Shown: positions 8,594 to 17,726, numbered from the stretch's first letter. The stretch: 37,402 nucleotides of DNA from an uncultured Lachnospiraceae bacterium (GCA_934418125.1 CAKRWT010000021.1:1-37402), one strand, 5' to 3'. A program made the numbers and translations. Notes: generated from the sequence alone by a model not told the origin.

Positions 8594-9271
8594 ATGGAAC
8601 AGTATAAACAGGAATTTATCGGATTCATGGTGGACAGCCAGGTGTTGAAGTTTGGTGATTTTACCTTAAAGAGTGGTCGTAAATCTCCATTCTTTATGAA
8701 CGCCGGAGCTTATGTAACCGGTGCACAGCTTCGTAAGCTGGGAGAGTATTATGCCAGGGCAATCCATGACAACTACGGACTTGATTTTGATGTGTTGTTT
8801 GGACCGGCATATAAGGGAATTCCTCTGACAGTAGCAACGACCATGGCCATCAGTGAATTATATGGAAAAGAGATTCGTTACTGTTCTAATCGAAAAGAAG
8901 TAAAAGACCACGGAGATACCGGTATTTTACTGGGAAGTAAGTTAAAGGATGGCGATAAAGTCGTTATTATTGAAGATGTTACGACATCGGGTAAATCCAT
9001 CGAAGAGACCTTCCCGATTATCAAGGCACAGGCAGATGTGGAAATCAAGGGGCTGATGGTTTCCTTGAACCGTATGGAACGTGGACTTTCCAGTGAAAAG
9101 AGTGCATTGGAAGAAATCAAAGAGAAATATGGTTTTGATGCAAATGCCATTGTAACTATGGACGAGGTGGTAGAATGTCTGTATAATAAGGACTACAAAG
9201 GAACAGTTTATATAGACGATGCATTAAAGAGTGCCATTGATGCATACTATGAACAGTATGGTGCAAAATAG
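8594..9271 (+). CDS. pyrE: Orotate phosphoribosyltransferase
   Basis: The 225-residue enzyme converts orotate plus PRPP to OMP, the step before PyrF. The start at 8594 (MEQYKQEFIGFMVDSQVLKF) is preferred because GGAGG lies 11 bases upstream, while the in-frame ATG at 8576 has no clear ribosome site. The motifs are orthodox: FTLKSGRKSPFFMNAGAY at the N-terminus, FGPAYKGIPL for the pyrophosphate loop, the catalytic-loop region NRKEVKDHGDTG, and the PRPP-binding motif VVIIEDVTTSGKS (about residues 125-137). It follows the chemoreceptor by 62 bp with no visible terminator, so read-through from pyrF is plausible. Confidence 0.96.
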   Translation: MEQYKQEFIGFMVDSQVLKFGDFTLKSGRKSPFFMNAGAYVTGAQLRKLGEYYARAIHDNYGLDFDVLFGPAYKGIPLTVATTMAISELYGKEIRYCSNRKEVKDHGDTGILLGSKLKDGDKVVIIEDVTTSGKSIEETFPIIKAQADVEIKGLMVSLNRMERGLSSEKSALEEIKEKYGFDANAIVTMDEVVECLYNKDYKGTVYIDDALKSAIDAYYEQYGAK

Positions 9272-9298
9272 GCAGGCAGTAAGTTAAAGGATGGTGAC

Positions 9299-9454
9299 AT
9301 GATGGAGGAAAAAACATATAAGTCGATGGGTGGCTCAGGTGCCTTAAGCATTGCTGTCGGCGTAGTATCTTTAGTAGTTGGTGTTGCGAGTGGCGTACTC
9401 CTCATCATCAGCGGAGCAAAGCTTTTGGCAGGAAGAAATAAAATATTATTCTAA
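9299..9454 (+). CDS. Small single-span membrane protein (51 aa), unknown function
   Basis: A 51-residue frame starts at ATG 9299 with AAAGG eight bases upstream and ends at TAA 9454. After a charged start (MMEEKTYKSMGGSG) it has one long hydrophobic span, ALSIAVGVVSLVVGVASGVL and onward to residue 40, then a basic tail (KLLAGRNK). This is a normal layout for a one-helix membrane protein with its basic end in the cytoplasm. The spacing of 27 bp after pyrE and the good ribosome site argue that it is real. Another small membrane protein follows at 9528, so the two may act together. No function is recognised. Confidence 0.7.
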   Translation: MMEEKTYKSMGGSGALSIAVGVVSLVVGVASGVLLIISGAKLLAGRNKILF

Positions 9455-9527
9455 GGATGAGTAAAACAGCGAATGGGTGTTTTCGGCAAGTACGAAGATG
9501 CCCATTTCCGGTTTCAAAGGAGTTTCC

Positions 9528-9848
9528 ATGAGTCATAAGAACAGTTATATATTTACCAACAAGGAGCATACGAAAAAAGGGATTATGGGGACGATTCTCG
9601 GCAGTATATCCCTTGCCACGCTGGCGTATGCCATTGTGATGAGTTATAAAAAAGCCGGCAATGTCCCATTAGAATATGGGACAGCAGTTCTGCTGGTTAC
9701 TATTTTTTCCCTGATTGGAATGGTACTGTGTGTTATTTCCCGGATGGAGCGGGACAAGTATTATCTGTTTAGCTATCTGGGGATTGGTCTGAATCTGCTG
9801 GCACTGGCAATTATCAGTATGATTCTGTATGCCGGTGCCTATGCATAG
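9528..9848 (+). CDS. Small three-helix membrane protein (DUF6142-like), unknown function
   Basis: The protein has 106 residues from the ATG at 9528, chosen because a near-perfect AAAGGAG ends 5 bases upstream; an in-frame ATG at 9477 lacks one. It shows a charged N-terminus (MSHKNSYIFTNKEHTKKG) and three hydrophobic helices (about residues 19-40, 50-72 and 80-103). From memory it resembles proteins labelled DUF6142 in Lachnospiraceae, which have no known role; that family name needs checking. It lies between the 51-aa membrane protein and the M29-type peptidase, all closely spaced, suggesting one transcript. Confidence 0.75.
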   Translation: MSHKNSYIFTNKEHTKKGIMGTILGSISLATLAYAIVMSYKKAGNVPLEYGTAVLLVTIFSLIGMVLCVISRMERDKYYLFSYLGIGLNLLALAIISMILYAGAYA

Positions 9849-9878
9849 CAATAGGAAACATCAGAAATGAGGTCAAAG

Positions 9879-11990
9879 ATGGAAGATTTGTATATAAAGG
9901 AAGCAGACAAAAATGATTTGGAAAAGGAGCGGTATGAACTGGCACTGGAACGAATCAGTGGGATTGCAGGAGAAAATGCCTGTACAGATGAGATGCAGGA
10001 CTACTTCCGGAGGATGGCATCGTTTGTATTACAGATGCATGATACCTGGAAACTGGTGGAAAGTGGGGAATTAAAGAAGTTAGGTTTAGAACAGCTGCAG
10101 AAGCTGAACCGGGAACTGTATATGGATATTATGCCGGAAAATTATGCCAGCAGCTATGCGAACCCGGTGTATGCCGTTCATTGTCTTGGAGAGTCAATGG
10201 GGCAGCTGTTATCCTTTTTAAATACGGAATTAAGAGCCATGATTCCGGCAGTGTTCGAGCAGAACCGTTTTGACATGATTATCCGGATGGAACTGCTTCT
10301 GGAAATCTACCAGGCATTTGTCTGTGCTGCCCAGGAGAAGGAAGAGAACGAAGAACTGGCAGGAATCCCGGAGAAGGAAACAATCCGTCAGATTCTGTAC
10401 TGGTATGTGAGCGATTATTATGAGCAGGAATGTGATGAAAGAACCGCACAGCTGGTGGATGCGGATAAGGATTTCGCAAGCCGTATTATTATGGAAAGTG
10501 ACCTGACGGATTTACGTTATCTGTATTATTACGGAGAGTATGTGACGGAGAATGAACTGGCGACGGCCAGACATTTGAATGAGATGCCGGCGGATAAAAT
10601 AAAACAGATGGCAGGCACTTATACCGAAGGGTATCGCATTGGCTTTGAAGTGGGGAACAAAGACATTTCCATTAAGAAAACGGTCAATATCCGTTATTGC
10701 CTTGGCTTCGAGCGGATGATTCGCCAGGCAATCCTGAACTTTGGAAAGATTGGTCTCCGCCCTACGATTTACCGTGCCGGAACCAGTATTTTCCAGGGGA
10801 GAAGCGTTTATAAGAATGGATTCTTCGGGGCCAATCCCAATAAGCAGTTTGATTATGACCACAAGGAAGACCAGGCGTTGGTATTAGATAAGCTTCTGGT
10901 AGAGCGGAAGCTAGAGTGTACCCACAATGTGTATGAGCAGTGGAAGGATAAGATGGCGGTATTTGGCGGACCGGCGGTACTGGAGATATTTGGAGAGAAG
11001 CCTTTCGTGCCCAAAACAATTCCGGAAGCCTGCAGATTATCCGAAAAGCAGCAGAAGCTGTCCGTGGAATATGCCGGCAAGGCAGGTGCATTACAGAATG
11101 AGTATATCAAAGGGGAAGAGAGAAGCTTTACGATCATTGCTTTTCCTGTGCCGGAGATTGGAGAGCAGTACGAAGCGATTTTCGATGATATCGTAAGAAT
11201 CAATACACTGGACTATAAGTTGTATCAGGGAATCCAACAGACTCTCATTGATGCGTTAGATAAAGGTTATGCTGTCCGTGTGAAGGGATGTGGGGACAAC
11301 CAGACTGACCTGGTGGTGCAGCTGCATACGTTACAGGATGCCACGAAGGAAACCAATTTTGAGAACTGTGTGGCAGATGTGAATATTCCGGTGGGAGAAG
11401 TCTTTACCTCCCCGGTTCTGCATGGAACCAATGGCATCCTGCATGTAACCAGGGTATTCTTAAATGAATTGGAATATAAGGATTTGAAGGTGCAGTTTCA
11501 GGATGGCATGATTAGTGACTACCATTGTGCCAATTTTGCAACGGAGGAAGAAAACCGGAAGTATATTAAGGATAATGTACTGTTCCACCATGAAACATTG
11601 CCTATTGGCGAGTTTGCCATCGGCACCAATACAGTAGCCTATATGGTAGCCCGGAAATATCATATAGAAGATAAGATGCCGATTTTGATTGCAGAAAAGA
11701 CAGGACCTCACTTTGCTGTGGGTGACACCTGTTATTCCCATTCTGAGAATGTGAAACTTTACAATCCGGACGGCAAGGAAATCATTGCCAAGGATAACGA
11801 AGTGTCCCTGTTAAGGGATACGGATATGAGCAAAGCTTATTTCCAGTGCCATACGGATATTACGATTCCTTATGATGAATTGGGAGAACTGGCAGTGTTG
11901 ACCGAAAGTGGGAAAGAAATTCCCATCATTGAAAGAGGACGTTTTGTACTGCCTGGTTGTGAGGAATTAAATAAAGCACTGGAAGGATGA
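9879..11990 (+). CDS. M29-family (AmpS-type) aminopeptidase with long N-terminal extension
   Basis: The protein has 703 residues from the ATG at 9879 (GAGG six bases upstream); 9867 is an alternative start. The C-terminal half carries the two-metal site of M29 aminopeptidases: Glu507 in NIPVGEVFTSP, Glu578 in LPIGEFAIGTN, His611 in EKTGPHFAVGD, and His658 and Asp660 in FQCHTDITI. All expected ligands are present, so it is probably an active cytosolic aminopeptidase that removes N-terminal residues from peptides. The first 250 residues or so are helical and unlike the core family, whose members are usually near 400 residues. This extension may add a substrate or oligomer surface. The gene is downstream of two small membrane proteins and upstream of purE, from which it is separated by a promoter. 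Confidence 0.83.
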   Translation: MEDLYIKEADKNDLEKERYELALERISGIAGENACTDEMQDYFRRMASFVLQMHDTWKLVESGELKKLGLEQLQKLNRELYMDIMPENYASSYANPVYAVHCLGESMGQLLSFLNTELRAMIPAVFEQNRFDMIIRMELLLEIYQAFVCAAQEKEENEELAGIPEKETIRQILYWYVSDYYEQECDERTAQLVDADKDFASRIIMESDLTDLRYLYYYGEYVTENELATARHLNEMPADKIKQMAGTYTEGYRIGFEVGNKDISIKKTVNIRYCLGFERMIRQAILNFGKIGLRPTIYRAGTSIFQGRSVYKNGFFGANPNKQFDYDHKEDQALVLDKLLVERKLECTHNVYEQWKDKMAVFGGPAVLEIFGEKPFVPKTIPEACRLSEKQQKLSVEYAGKAGALQNEYIKGEERSFTIIAFPVPEIGEQYEAIFDDIVRINTLDYKLYQGIQQTLIDALDKGYAVRVKGCGDNQTDLVVQLHTLQDATKETNFENCVADVNIPVGEVFTSPVLHGTNGILHVTRVFLNELEYKDLKVQFQDGMISDYHCANFATEEENRKYIKDNVLFHHETLPIGEFAIGTNTVAYMVARKYHIEDKMPILIAEKTGPHFAVGDTCYSHSENVKLYNPDGKEIIAKDNEVSLLRDTDMSKAYFQCHTDITIPYDELGELAVLTESGKEIPIIERGRFVLPGCEELNKALEG

Positions 11991-12067
11991 AGAAAAACTG
12001 ACAGGAAGCAGGAAATTTCAGGGACGATGGTCACAGAGAGAAACCGGTAGTGAACTGAAAGATGCGG

Positions 12068-12096
12068 TTGCGAAATGTCGGAAAATTTAGTACACT
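12068..12096 (+). promoter_or_regulatory. Promoter for the purE-M-N-D run
   Basis: TTGCGA (12068-12073), a 17-bp spacer and TACACT (12091-12096) lie 40 bp before the purE start. I see no purine-riboswitch-like fold or PurR-box pair in the short leader. Confidence 0.5.
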
Positions 12097-12136
12097 GTAG
12101 AAGAATTGGATAGTGAAACAGAAGGAGGAAATAAGC

Positions 12137-12643
12137 ATGGCACAGGTAGGCATTGTAATGGGTAGTGATTCGGATATGCCCGTTATGGCAAAGGCAGCAG
12201 ACATTTTGGAGGAACTGGGAATTTCCTATGAGATGACGATTATTTCGGCACACAGGGAACCGGATGTCTTCTTCGAATATGCTAAGAGCGCAGAAAGCAA
12301 AGGGTTCAAGGTAATTATCGCAGGAGCCGGAAAGGCAGCTCATCTGCCGGGAATGTGCGCAGCTATTTTCCCGATGCCGGTTATCGGTATTCCTATGAAA
12401 ACTTCTGACCTGGGAGGCGTTGATTCTCTGTATTCCATCGTACAGATGCCATCTGGAATTCCCGTGGCAACGGTTGCTATTAATGGGGGACAGAATGCGG
12501 GTATTCTGGCTGCCAGGATACTGGCAACTTCCGATGCAGCATTATTACAGAGATTAAAAGATTATGCACAGAGCCTGAAAGAGAGCGTACAGAAAAAAGA
12601 CGCAAAGCTGCAGGAAACAGGCTATAAGAATTATCAGAACTAA
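12137..12643 (+). CDS. purE: N5-carboxyaminoimidazole ribonucleotide mutase
   Basis: The 168-residue PurE acts in purine synthesis, forming 4-carboxy-AIR. The start at 12137 (MAQVGIVMGSDSDMPVM) has AAGGAGG seven bases upstream; an upstream in-frame ATG at 12113 is not used. The motifs GSDSDMPVM, SAHREP and AGAGKAAHLPGMCAA with the catalytic His of AAHLPGM point to the class I (mutase) type, which works on N5-CAIR made by PurK. No purK lies in the window. It is followed by purM, purN and purD on the same strand with gaps of 123, 48 and 41 bp. Confidence 0.95.
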   Translation: MAQVGIVMGSDSDMPVMAKAADILEELGISYEMTIISAHREPDVFFEYAKSAESKGFKVIIAGAGKAAHLPGMCAAIFPMPVIGIPMKTSDLGGVDSLYSIVQMPSGIPVATVAINGGQNAGILAARILATSDAALLQRLKDYAQSLKESVQKKDAKLQETGYKNYQN

Positions 12644-12766
12644 CATAGTTGACCGGATTTAGAAAAAGAACAGACCAGGCAGGTCTGGCAGAGTGAAATG
12701 ACAGAGAAAGCCTGTATACAAGATACAGTGTGGAATAAAACAAAATAACATTTTGGAGGAAGAACA

Positions 12767-13792
12767 ATGGATTACAAGACAGCAGGTGTAGATATTGAGG
12801 CAGGGTACAAGTCAGTAGAGCTGATGAAGAAGCATGTAAAGGAAACCATGAGACCGGAGGTGTTAGGTGGACTTGGTGGATTCTCTGGTGCTTTTTCCAT
12901 GGAAATGATAAAAGAGATGGATAACCCGGTTCTCTTATCTGGTACAGATGGTGTGGGAACCAAGATAAAACTTGCCTTTTTGATGGACAAACATGACACC
13001 GTAGGAATTGACTGCGTTGCTATGTGTATCAACGATGTAGTCTGCGCAGGTGGCGAACCATTATTCTTCCTGGACTATATTGCATGTGGAAAGAATTATC
13101 CTGAGAAGATCGCTACGATTGTAAAAGGTGTAGCAGAGGGCTGTAAACAGGCAGGTGCCGCACTGATTGGCGGTGAGACTGCAGAGCATCCTGGACTGAT
13201 GCCGGAGGATGAGTATGACCTTGCCGGATTTGCCGTAGGTGTGGTAGACCAGAAGGATTTGATTACCGGCGAGAAAATCAAGCCGGGCGATACCTTGATA
13301 GGAATTGCTTCCTCCGGTGTACATAGCAATGGTTTTTCCCTGGTTCGTAAAGTATTTGAGATGACAAAAGAGAGTCTGGATACTTATTATGAAGAATTGG
13401 GAACAACCCTGGGCGAAGCACTGATTGCACCTACCAGGATTTATGTGAAAGCTTTAAAATCCATCAAGGATGCGGGCGTAACCATTAAGGGCTGCAGCCA
13501 CATTACCGGTGGTGGATTCTATGAAAATATTCCCAGAATGTTACCAGACGGTGCAGCAGTAGAAATTGAGAAGGACAGCTACCCGGTACTGCCAATCTTC
13601 AAACTGTTACAGAAGAAAGGTAATCTGGAAGACAAGATGATGTACAACACTTACAACATGGGACTTGGCATGATTCTTGCGGTTGCACCGGAAGATGCAG
13701 AGAAGACTATGGAAGCAATCAAAGAAGCCGGAGAAGCATCTTATGTCATCGGTAAGGTAGTAGCCGGTGATAAGGAAGTTATCCTGAAATAG
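12767..13792 (+). CDS. purM: Phosphoribosylformylglycinamidine cyclo-ligase (AIR synthase)
   Basis: The 341-residue enzyme closes the imidazole ring, turning FGAM into AIR with ATP in the cytoplasm. It begins [20 protein letters not shown] and has the family marks [16 protein letters not shown], the metal/nucleotide segment [31 protein letters not shown], and the late [16 protein letters not shown]. Length is normal (about 340). TTTTGGAGG lies 8 bases before the start. The 123-bp gap after purE contains two small hairpins (CAGACC/GGTCTG at 12671-12687 and CTGTAT/ATACAG near 12713) but no T-run, so they are unlikely to terminate. Confidence 0.96.
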   Translation: MDYKTAGVDIEAGYKSVELMKKHVKETMRPEVLGGLGGFSGAFSMEMIKEMDNPVLLSGTDGVGTKIKLAFLMDKHDTVGIDCVAMCINDVVCAGGEPLFFLDYIACGKNYPEKIATIVKGVAEGCKQAGAALIGGETAEHPGLMPEDEYDLAGFAVGVVDQKDLITGEKIKPGDTLIGIASSGVHSNGFSLVRKVFEMTKESLDTYYEELGTTLGEALIAPTRIYVKALKSIKDAGVTIKGCSHITGGGFYENIPRMLPDGAAVEIEKDSYPVLPIFKLLQKKGNLEDKMMYNTYNMGLGMILAVAPEDAEKTMEAIKEAGEASYVIGKVVAGDKEVILK

Positions 13793-13840
13793 GCAGTTCG
13801 TCAGGACTTTTATATTTCAGGAAAGAAGAGAGGAACGGCA

Positions 13841-14467
13841 ATGCTCAGGGTATTAGTGTGTGTGTCCGGTGGCGGCACCAATTTACAGGCAATTATAGAT
13901 GGCATAGAACAGGGAAAGATTACCAATACACAGATAGTCAGAGTCATCAGTAACAATAAGACTGCGTATGCTTTGGAACGGGCAGCAAACGCAGGAATTG
14001 ACAGTATCTGTGTTTCTCCTAAGGATTATGCAGACAGGGAACAGTTTAACCAGGCTTTTTTACAGGCGGTGGAAGAAGCCAGTCCGGACTTAATTGTACT
14101 GGCAGGATTCCTGGTAGTGATTCCGGCACAGCTGATTCAGAAATATGAAAACCGTATTATCAACATTCATCCTTCTTTGATTCCCGCTTTCTGTGGAACC
14201 GGGTATTATGGATTGAAGGTTCATGAAGGCGCACTGGCAAGAGGGGTAAAAATTACCGGAGCTACGGTACATTTTGTAGATGAAGGAACGGACACCGGTC
14301 CTATTATTCTCCAGAAGGCGGTCAACGTACAGGAACAGGATACGCCGGAACTGCTGCAGCGCCGGGTTATGGAAGAGGCAGAATGGGTAATTCTGCCAAG
14401 AGCCATAGATATGATTGCCAATGGAAAAGTAAAGGTAATAGAAGGTAAAGTCAGAATAGAAGATTAA
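13841..14467 (+). CDS. purN: Phosphoribosylglycinamide formyltransferase (10-formyl-THF dependent)
   Basis: The 208-residue enzyme transfers a formyl group from 10-formyl-tetrahydrofolate to GAR. It opens with the nucleotide-binding LRVLVCVSGGGTNLQAIID. The catalytic cluster is intact: INIHPSLIPAF provides the Asn and His, and TVHFVDEGTDTGPIILQ provides the Asp. RBS GAAGAGAGG is well placed. It is the third gene of the purE-M-N-D order. Confidence 0.96.
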   Translation: MLRVLVCVSGGGTNLQAIIDGIEQGKITNTQIVRVISNNKTAYALERAANAGIDSICVSPKDYADREQFNQAFLQAVEEASPDLIVLAGFLVVIPAQLIQKYENRIINIHPSLIPAFCGTGYYGLKVHEGALARGVKITGATVHFVDEGTDTGPIILQKAVNVQEQDTPELLQRRVMEEAEWVILPRAIDMIANGKVKVIEGKVRIED

Positions 14468-14508
14468 AGATATAGAATGGGAAACAGAGGAAAGGCTAGG
14501 TATTTCAG

Positions 14509-15780
14509 ATGAGAGTATTGATTGTAGGAAGCGGCGGAAGAGAACATGCAATCGCTACCAGTGTAGCAAAAAGCCCTAAGGTGGACAAAATTTACTGTGC
14601 ACCGGGCAATGCAGGTATCGGACAAATAGCAGAGTGTGTTCCGATTGGAGCAATGGAGTTTGATAAACTGGTTGCTTTTGCCAAAGAAAATGCAATCGAC
14701 CTTACCATTGTCGGTATGGATGACCCATTGGTTGGTGGACTGGTGGACGAGATGGAAGCCGCTGGATTACGGGTATTCGGACCAAGAAAGAATGCGGCAA
14801 TCCTGGAGGGAAGCAAAGCCTTTTCCAAGGATTTGATGAAGAAATACAATATTCCTACTGCTGCTTATGAGAATTTTGACGATTCACAGAAGGCACTGGA
14901 ATATCTGGAAACGGTGCAGCTGCCTGTTGTATTAAAAGCAGATGGACTGGCACTGGGAAAGGGTGTTTTAATCTGTGAGACACTGGAGGAGGCAAAAGAA
15001 GGTGTCAGAACCATTATGGAAGATAAGAAGTTTGGGACAGCCGGAAACCGGATGGTTATTGAAGAATTTATGACCGGCAGGGAAGTGTCGGTACTTTCTT
15101 TCGTAGATGGCAAGACCATTAAAATTATGTCTTCTGCCCAGGACCATAAGCGGGCACTGGATGGTGACCAGGGCTTAAATACCGGTGGTATGGGTAACTT
15201 TTCACCGAGCCCGTTCTATACAAAAGAAGTAGATGAATTCTGTCAGAAATATATCTATCAGGCAACCGTAGATGCCATGGCAGCAGAAGGAAGACCATTT
15301 AAAGGGGTTATTTTCTTTGGGCTGATGCTGACGGAAAAGGGACCAAGAGTACTGGAGTACAATGCCAGATTCGGTGACCCGGAGGCACAGGTCGTACTGC
15401 CACGTATGAAAAATGATATAATTGAAGTTATGGAGGCATGTATCGATGGTACATTAGACCAGATAGATTTACAGTTTGAAGATAATGCAGCGGTCTGTGT
15501 GGTGCTGGCATCCAAAGGATATCCGGTTTCCTACGAAAAGGGCTTTGTCATTGAAGGATTAGAGAACTTTGAGAACAAAGAAGGATATTATTGCTTCCAT
15601 GCAGGAACCAGGCTGACAGACAAAGGCATTGTAACCAATGGGGGACGTGTGCTGGGGGTAACGGCTACCGGTGCTACCTTAAAGGAAGCAAGAGCCAATG
15701 CGTATGAAGCTACTAAGTGGGTCAGCTTCGAGAATAAATATATGAGAACGGATATAGGAAAGGCGATTGACGAGGCATAA
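14509..15780 (+). CDS. purD: Phosphoribosylamine-glycine ligase (GAR synthetase)
   Basis: The 423-residue ATP-grasp enzyme joins glycine to phosphoribosylamine. The N-terminal domain starts MRVLIVGSGGREHAIATSVA. The ATP-grasp core follows with VVLKADGLALGKGV, IEEFMTGREVSVLSFVDG and DHKRALDGDQGLNTGGMGNF, then the metal-binding YNARFGDPEAQVVLPR. All catalytic motifs look intact and length is normal. It is the last gene of the purine run; the zinc-ribbon gene begins 48 bp later with no terminator between them, so some read-through is likely. Confidence 0.97.
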   Translation: MRVLIVGSGGREHAIATSVAKSPKVDKIYCAPGNAGIGQIAECVPIGAMEFDKLVAFAKENAIDLTIVGMDDPLVGGLVDEMEAAGLRVFGPRKNAAILEGSKAFSKDLMKKYNIPTAAYENFDDSQKALEYLETVQLPVVLKADGLALGKGVLICETLEEAKEGVRTIMEDKKFGTAGNRMVIEEFMTGREVSVLSFVDGKTIKIMSSAQDHKRALDGDQGLNTGGMGNFSPSPFYTKEVDEFCQKYIYQATVDAMAAEGRPFKGVIFFGLMLTEKGPRVLEYNARFGDPEAQVVLPRMKNDIIEVMEACIDGTLDQIDLQFEDNAAVCVVLASKGYPVSYEKGFVIEGLENFENKEGYYCFHAGTRLTDKGIVTNGGRVLGVTATGATLKEARANAYEATKWVSFENKYMRTDIGKAIDEA

Positions 15781-15828
15781 TCAGGGGAAATGTCTTTTCA
15801 AGTGCCTGAAGAAGGGGGAAAATACCCG

Positions 15829-16323
15829 ATGGATGATAAAGAGAAAGAGGTAAAAAGAGCAGCACTCAGAAGCAATCTGTTGGAATTAAATACCTATAAC
15901 AGGCCAATGGTTTGTTCCAAGTGTGGCGGTATTATGATTTTTAAGGGCGTTGGAGAGTATAAATGCGAAGATTGCGGTCATTTGGAATATGACGATTATG
16001 GCAAGGTGCGTAATTATGTAGAAAAGCACGTAGGTGCTACATCCGCGCAGGTTTCCGAGGCAACTGGTGTATCACAACGTTCTATCCGCGATATGCTGCG
16101 GGAATCCAGGTTGGAGATAGCTCCAGAATCCAGAACCTTTTTACAATGTGAAATCTGCGGAGCGAGTATCCGCTCAGGGCGGTTCTGTCCGAAATGTGAG
16201 GCAAACTATCACAGAAGTATAGAGGAGCAGGCAAGAGAAAACCGGAAGAGCGGCTTTACCGGACACAGCACAGAGAAGGTGGTTGCTGAGGATGGTACAA
16301 GACGATTTACGAGGGACAGATAG
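15829..16323 (+). CDS. Zinc-ribbon/helix-turn-helix protein, YvyF-like
   Basis: The protein has 164 residues from the ATG at 15829 (GGGGGA nine bases upstream); an ATG at 15790 sits too close to its upstream GGGG. It has two CxxC pairs at residues about 29-50 (CSKCGG, CEDCGH) forming one zinc ribbon. A helix-turn-helix segment, TSAQVSEATGVSQRSIRDML (about 67-86), follows, and a second zinc ribbon (CEICGA, CPKCEA, about 105-124) completes it. The HTH plus C-terminal ribbon resembles YvyF, a protein of unknown detailed function found in Bacillus flagellar operons. No flagellar gene is present here, so the role is open: nucleic-acid binding is likely, regulation is inference. Confidence 0.72.
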   Translation: MDDKEKEVKRAALRSNLLELNTYNRPMVCSKCGGIMIFKGVGEYKCEDCGHLEYDDYGKVRNYVEKHVGATSAQVSEATGVSQRSIRDMLRESRLEIAPESRTFLQCEICGASIRSGRFCPKCEANYHRSIEEQARENRKSGFTGHSTEKVVAEDGTRRFTRDR

Positions 16324-16353
16324 AAACCTCCGGGAACAAAGGGAGAAGAGGAT

Positions 16354-17709
16354 ATGAGTAAGTACATGGGAATAACAGGAAAAGGAAGAAAGCACAGAGG
16401 ACTTTTGCGGATGGCAACGGCAGCATTCATGATGACTGTCTTTTTGGCAAATGGGACACTGAGCTTTGCAGATTCTACCGGAACAGTTACCGAATCTTCT
16501 GTCAAGATTCGTAAAGAGGCAAGTACCAGTAGTGATGTCATTGGCAGTTCCACGCAAGGGAAAACGGTTACCATTAAGGATGAGGTAACGGATGCTTCCG
16601 GAACCTTATGGTATCAGGTTTATGTGGACGGCAACACGTTAGGATATGTCCGTGCAGATTTGATTAAGAAGGAAGGCGGGGAGACGAACACTGCCAGCCA
16701 GACGACAGAAACAGATAGCAATACAGCGGATACAGCCCAGGAAACAGCCAATACCAACAGTGTAGATGGGGCTACATCTGCTGCGGAGACCGCTATGGAT
16801 GCCCAGTATGCTACGGTCGCCGTAGAGGCAGCCAAAATCAGAACGGCTCCTTCTACCAATGATGCCGTGGTAGAATCCCTTTCCCAAAACACCCAGCTGG
16901 TTGTCAGTGGACAGTCCAACGGCAGTGATGGAAAGGTATGGTATTATGTAACTTTTACTGGCAGCAATGGTGCGGAGAAGACCGGTTTTGTAAGGTCTGA
17001 CCTGGTAACCTTAGGGGAGATGCTTCCACAGCCGGAGGAGGAGACTCCGGTAGAGGAGGCACCTGCAGAAGAGACAGAAACCCCACAGGAGCCTGTGAAT
17101 AATGATTACGAATTAGTCTATACCACAGATGCAGATGGTAATTATGTCTGGTATCTGTATAATAATATGGACAGTACCCGCCAGAAACTGGATGAGGTAC
17201 TGGCAGCAGCCCATGCACAAAGTGCCAATGAACAGAGCAATGCGGATACCGTTGTAAAACAGCGTATCGTTATCATCGTTCTCATTGTACTGCTTGTGAT
17301 TCTGGCTGTTACCGTCCTGATTATGAGCTTCAAGTTACGGGATGCTTATTATGAATCCTACGAAGATGACGAAGAGGAAGAGGAGGACGAAGAAGCGGAA
17401 GAGGAGCCGGAGGAGGAAGTACCGGCTAAGAAGAGAAGAAGACGGGAACGCATCCGGGAAGAGGAAGACGAGGATGAGGAAGAAGAGAAACCACCGGTAA
17501 GACAAAGAAAACGGGTACCGGAGGAAACCGGACGGATTCGTGCGCAGAAACCGGAAAAGAAGCCGGTTGTGAGAGAAGTCGAGTATCACGAAGAACCATC
17601 TACCGATGTACCGGTAAAACCGGCACCAAAGAAGAAAGCTAAGAATTTCCTTCTGGATGATGATGATTTTGAGTTTGAATTTTTAAATATGGACAGTAAG
17701 GATTTATAG
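16354..17709 (+). CDS. Membrane protein with two extracellular SH3b domains and acidic/basic cytoplasmic tail
   Basis: The 451-residue protein has an N-terminal signal or anchor helix (about 20-38) and a first bacterial SH3 domain (about 43-104: SSVKIRKEASTSSDVIGS through LGYVRADLI). A Thr/Glu-rich linker and a second SH3 domain (about 153-217: AAKIRTAPSTNDAVVESL through GFVRSDLV) follow. After a Pro/Glu linker comes another hydrophobic helix (about 303-325) and a tail alternating acidic (EEEEEDEEAEEEPEEE) and basic (KKRRRRERIR) blocks. This suggests wall-facing SH3b domains, which bind peptidoglycan, joined to a charged cytoplasmic tail. No enzymatic domain is visible. It is followed 17 bp later by the GntR regulator. 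Confidence 0.82.
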   Translation: MSKYMGITGKGRKHRGLLRMATAAFMMTVFLANGTLSFADSTGTVTESSVKIRKEASTSSDVIGSSTQGKTVTIKDEVTDASGTLWYQVYVDGNTLGYVRADLIKKEGGETNTASQTTETDSNTADTAQETANTNSVDGATSAAETAMDAQYATVAVEAAKIRTAPSTNDAVVESLSQNTQLVVSGQSNGSDGKVWYYVTFTGSNGAEKTGFVRSDLVTLGEMLPQPEEETPVEEAPAEETETPQEPVNNDYELVYTTDADGNYVWYLYNNMDSTRQKLDEVLAAAHAQSANEQSNADTVVKQRIVIIVLIVLLVILAVTVLIMSFKLRDAYYESYEDDEEEEEDEEAEEEPEEEVPAKKRRRRERIREEEDEDEEEEKPPVRQRKRVPEETGRIRAQKPEKKPVVREVEYHEEPSTDVPVKPAPKKKAKNFLLDDDDFEFEFLNMDSKDL

Positions 17710-17726
17710 AATAGGACTGATAGGAA

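Noticed and set aside
11991..12136. Purine riboswitch before purE
   Set aside because: No purine-aptamer core or paired loop motifs could be found in this 146-bp gap, and the leader after the proposed promoter is too short.
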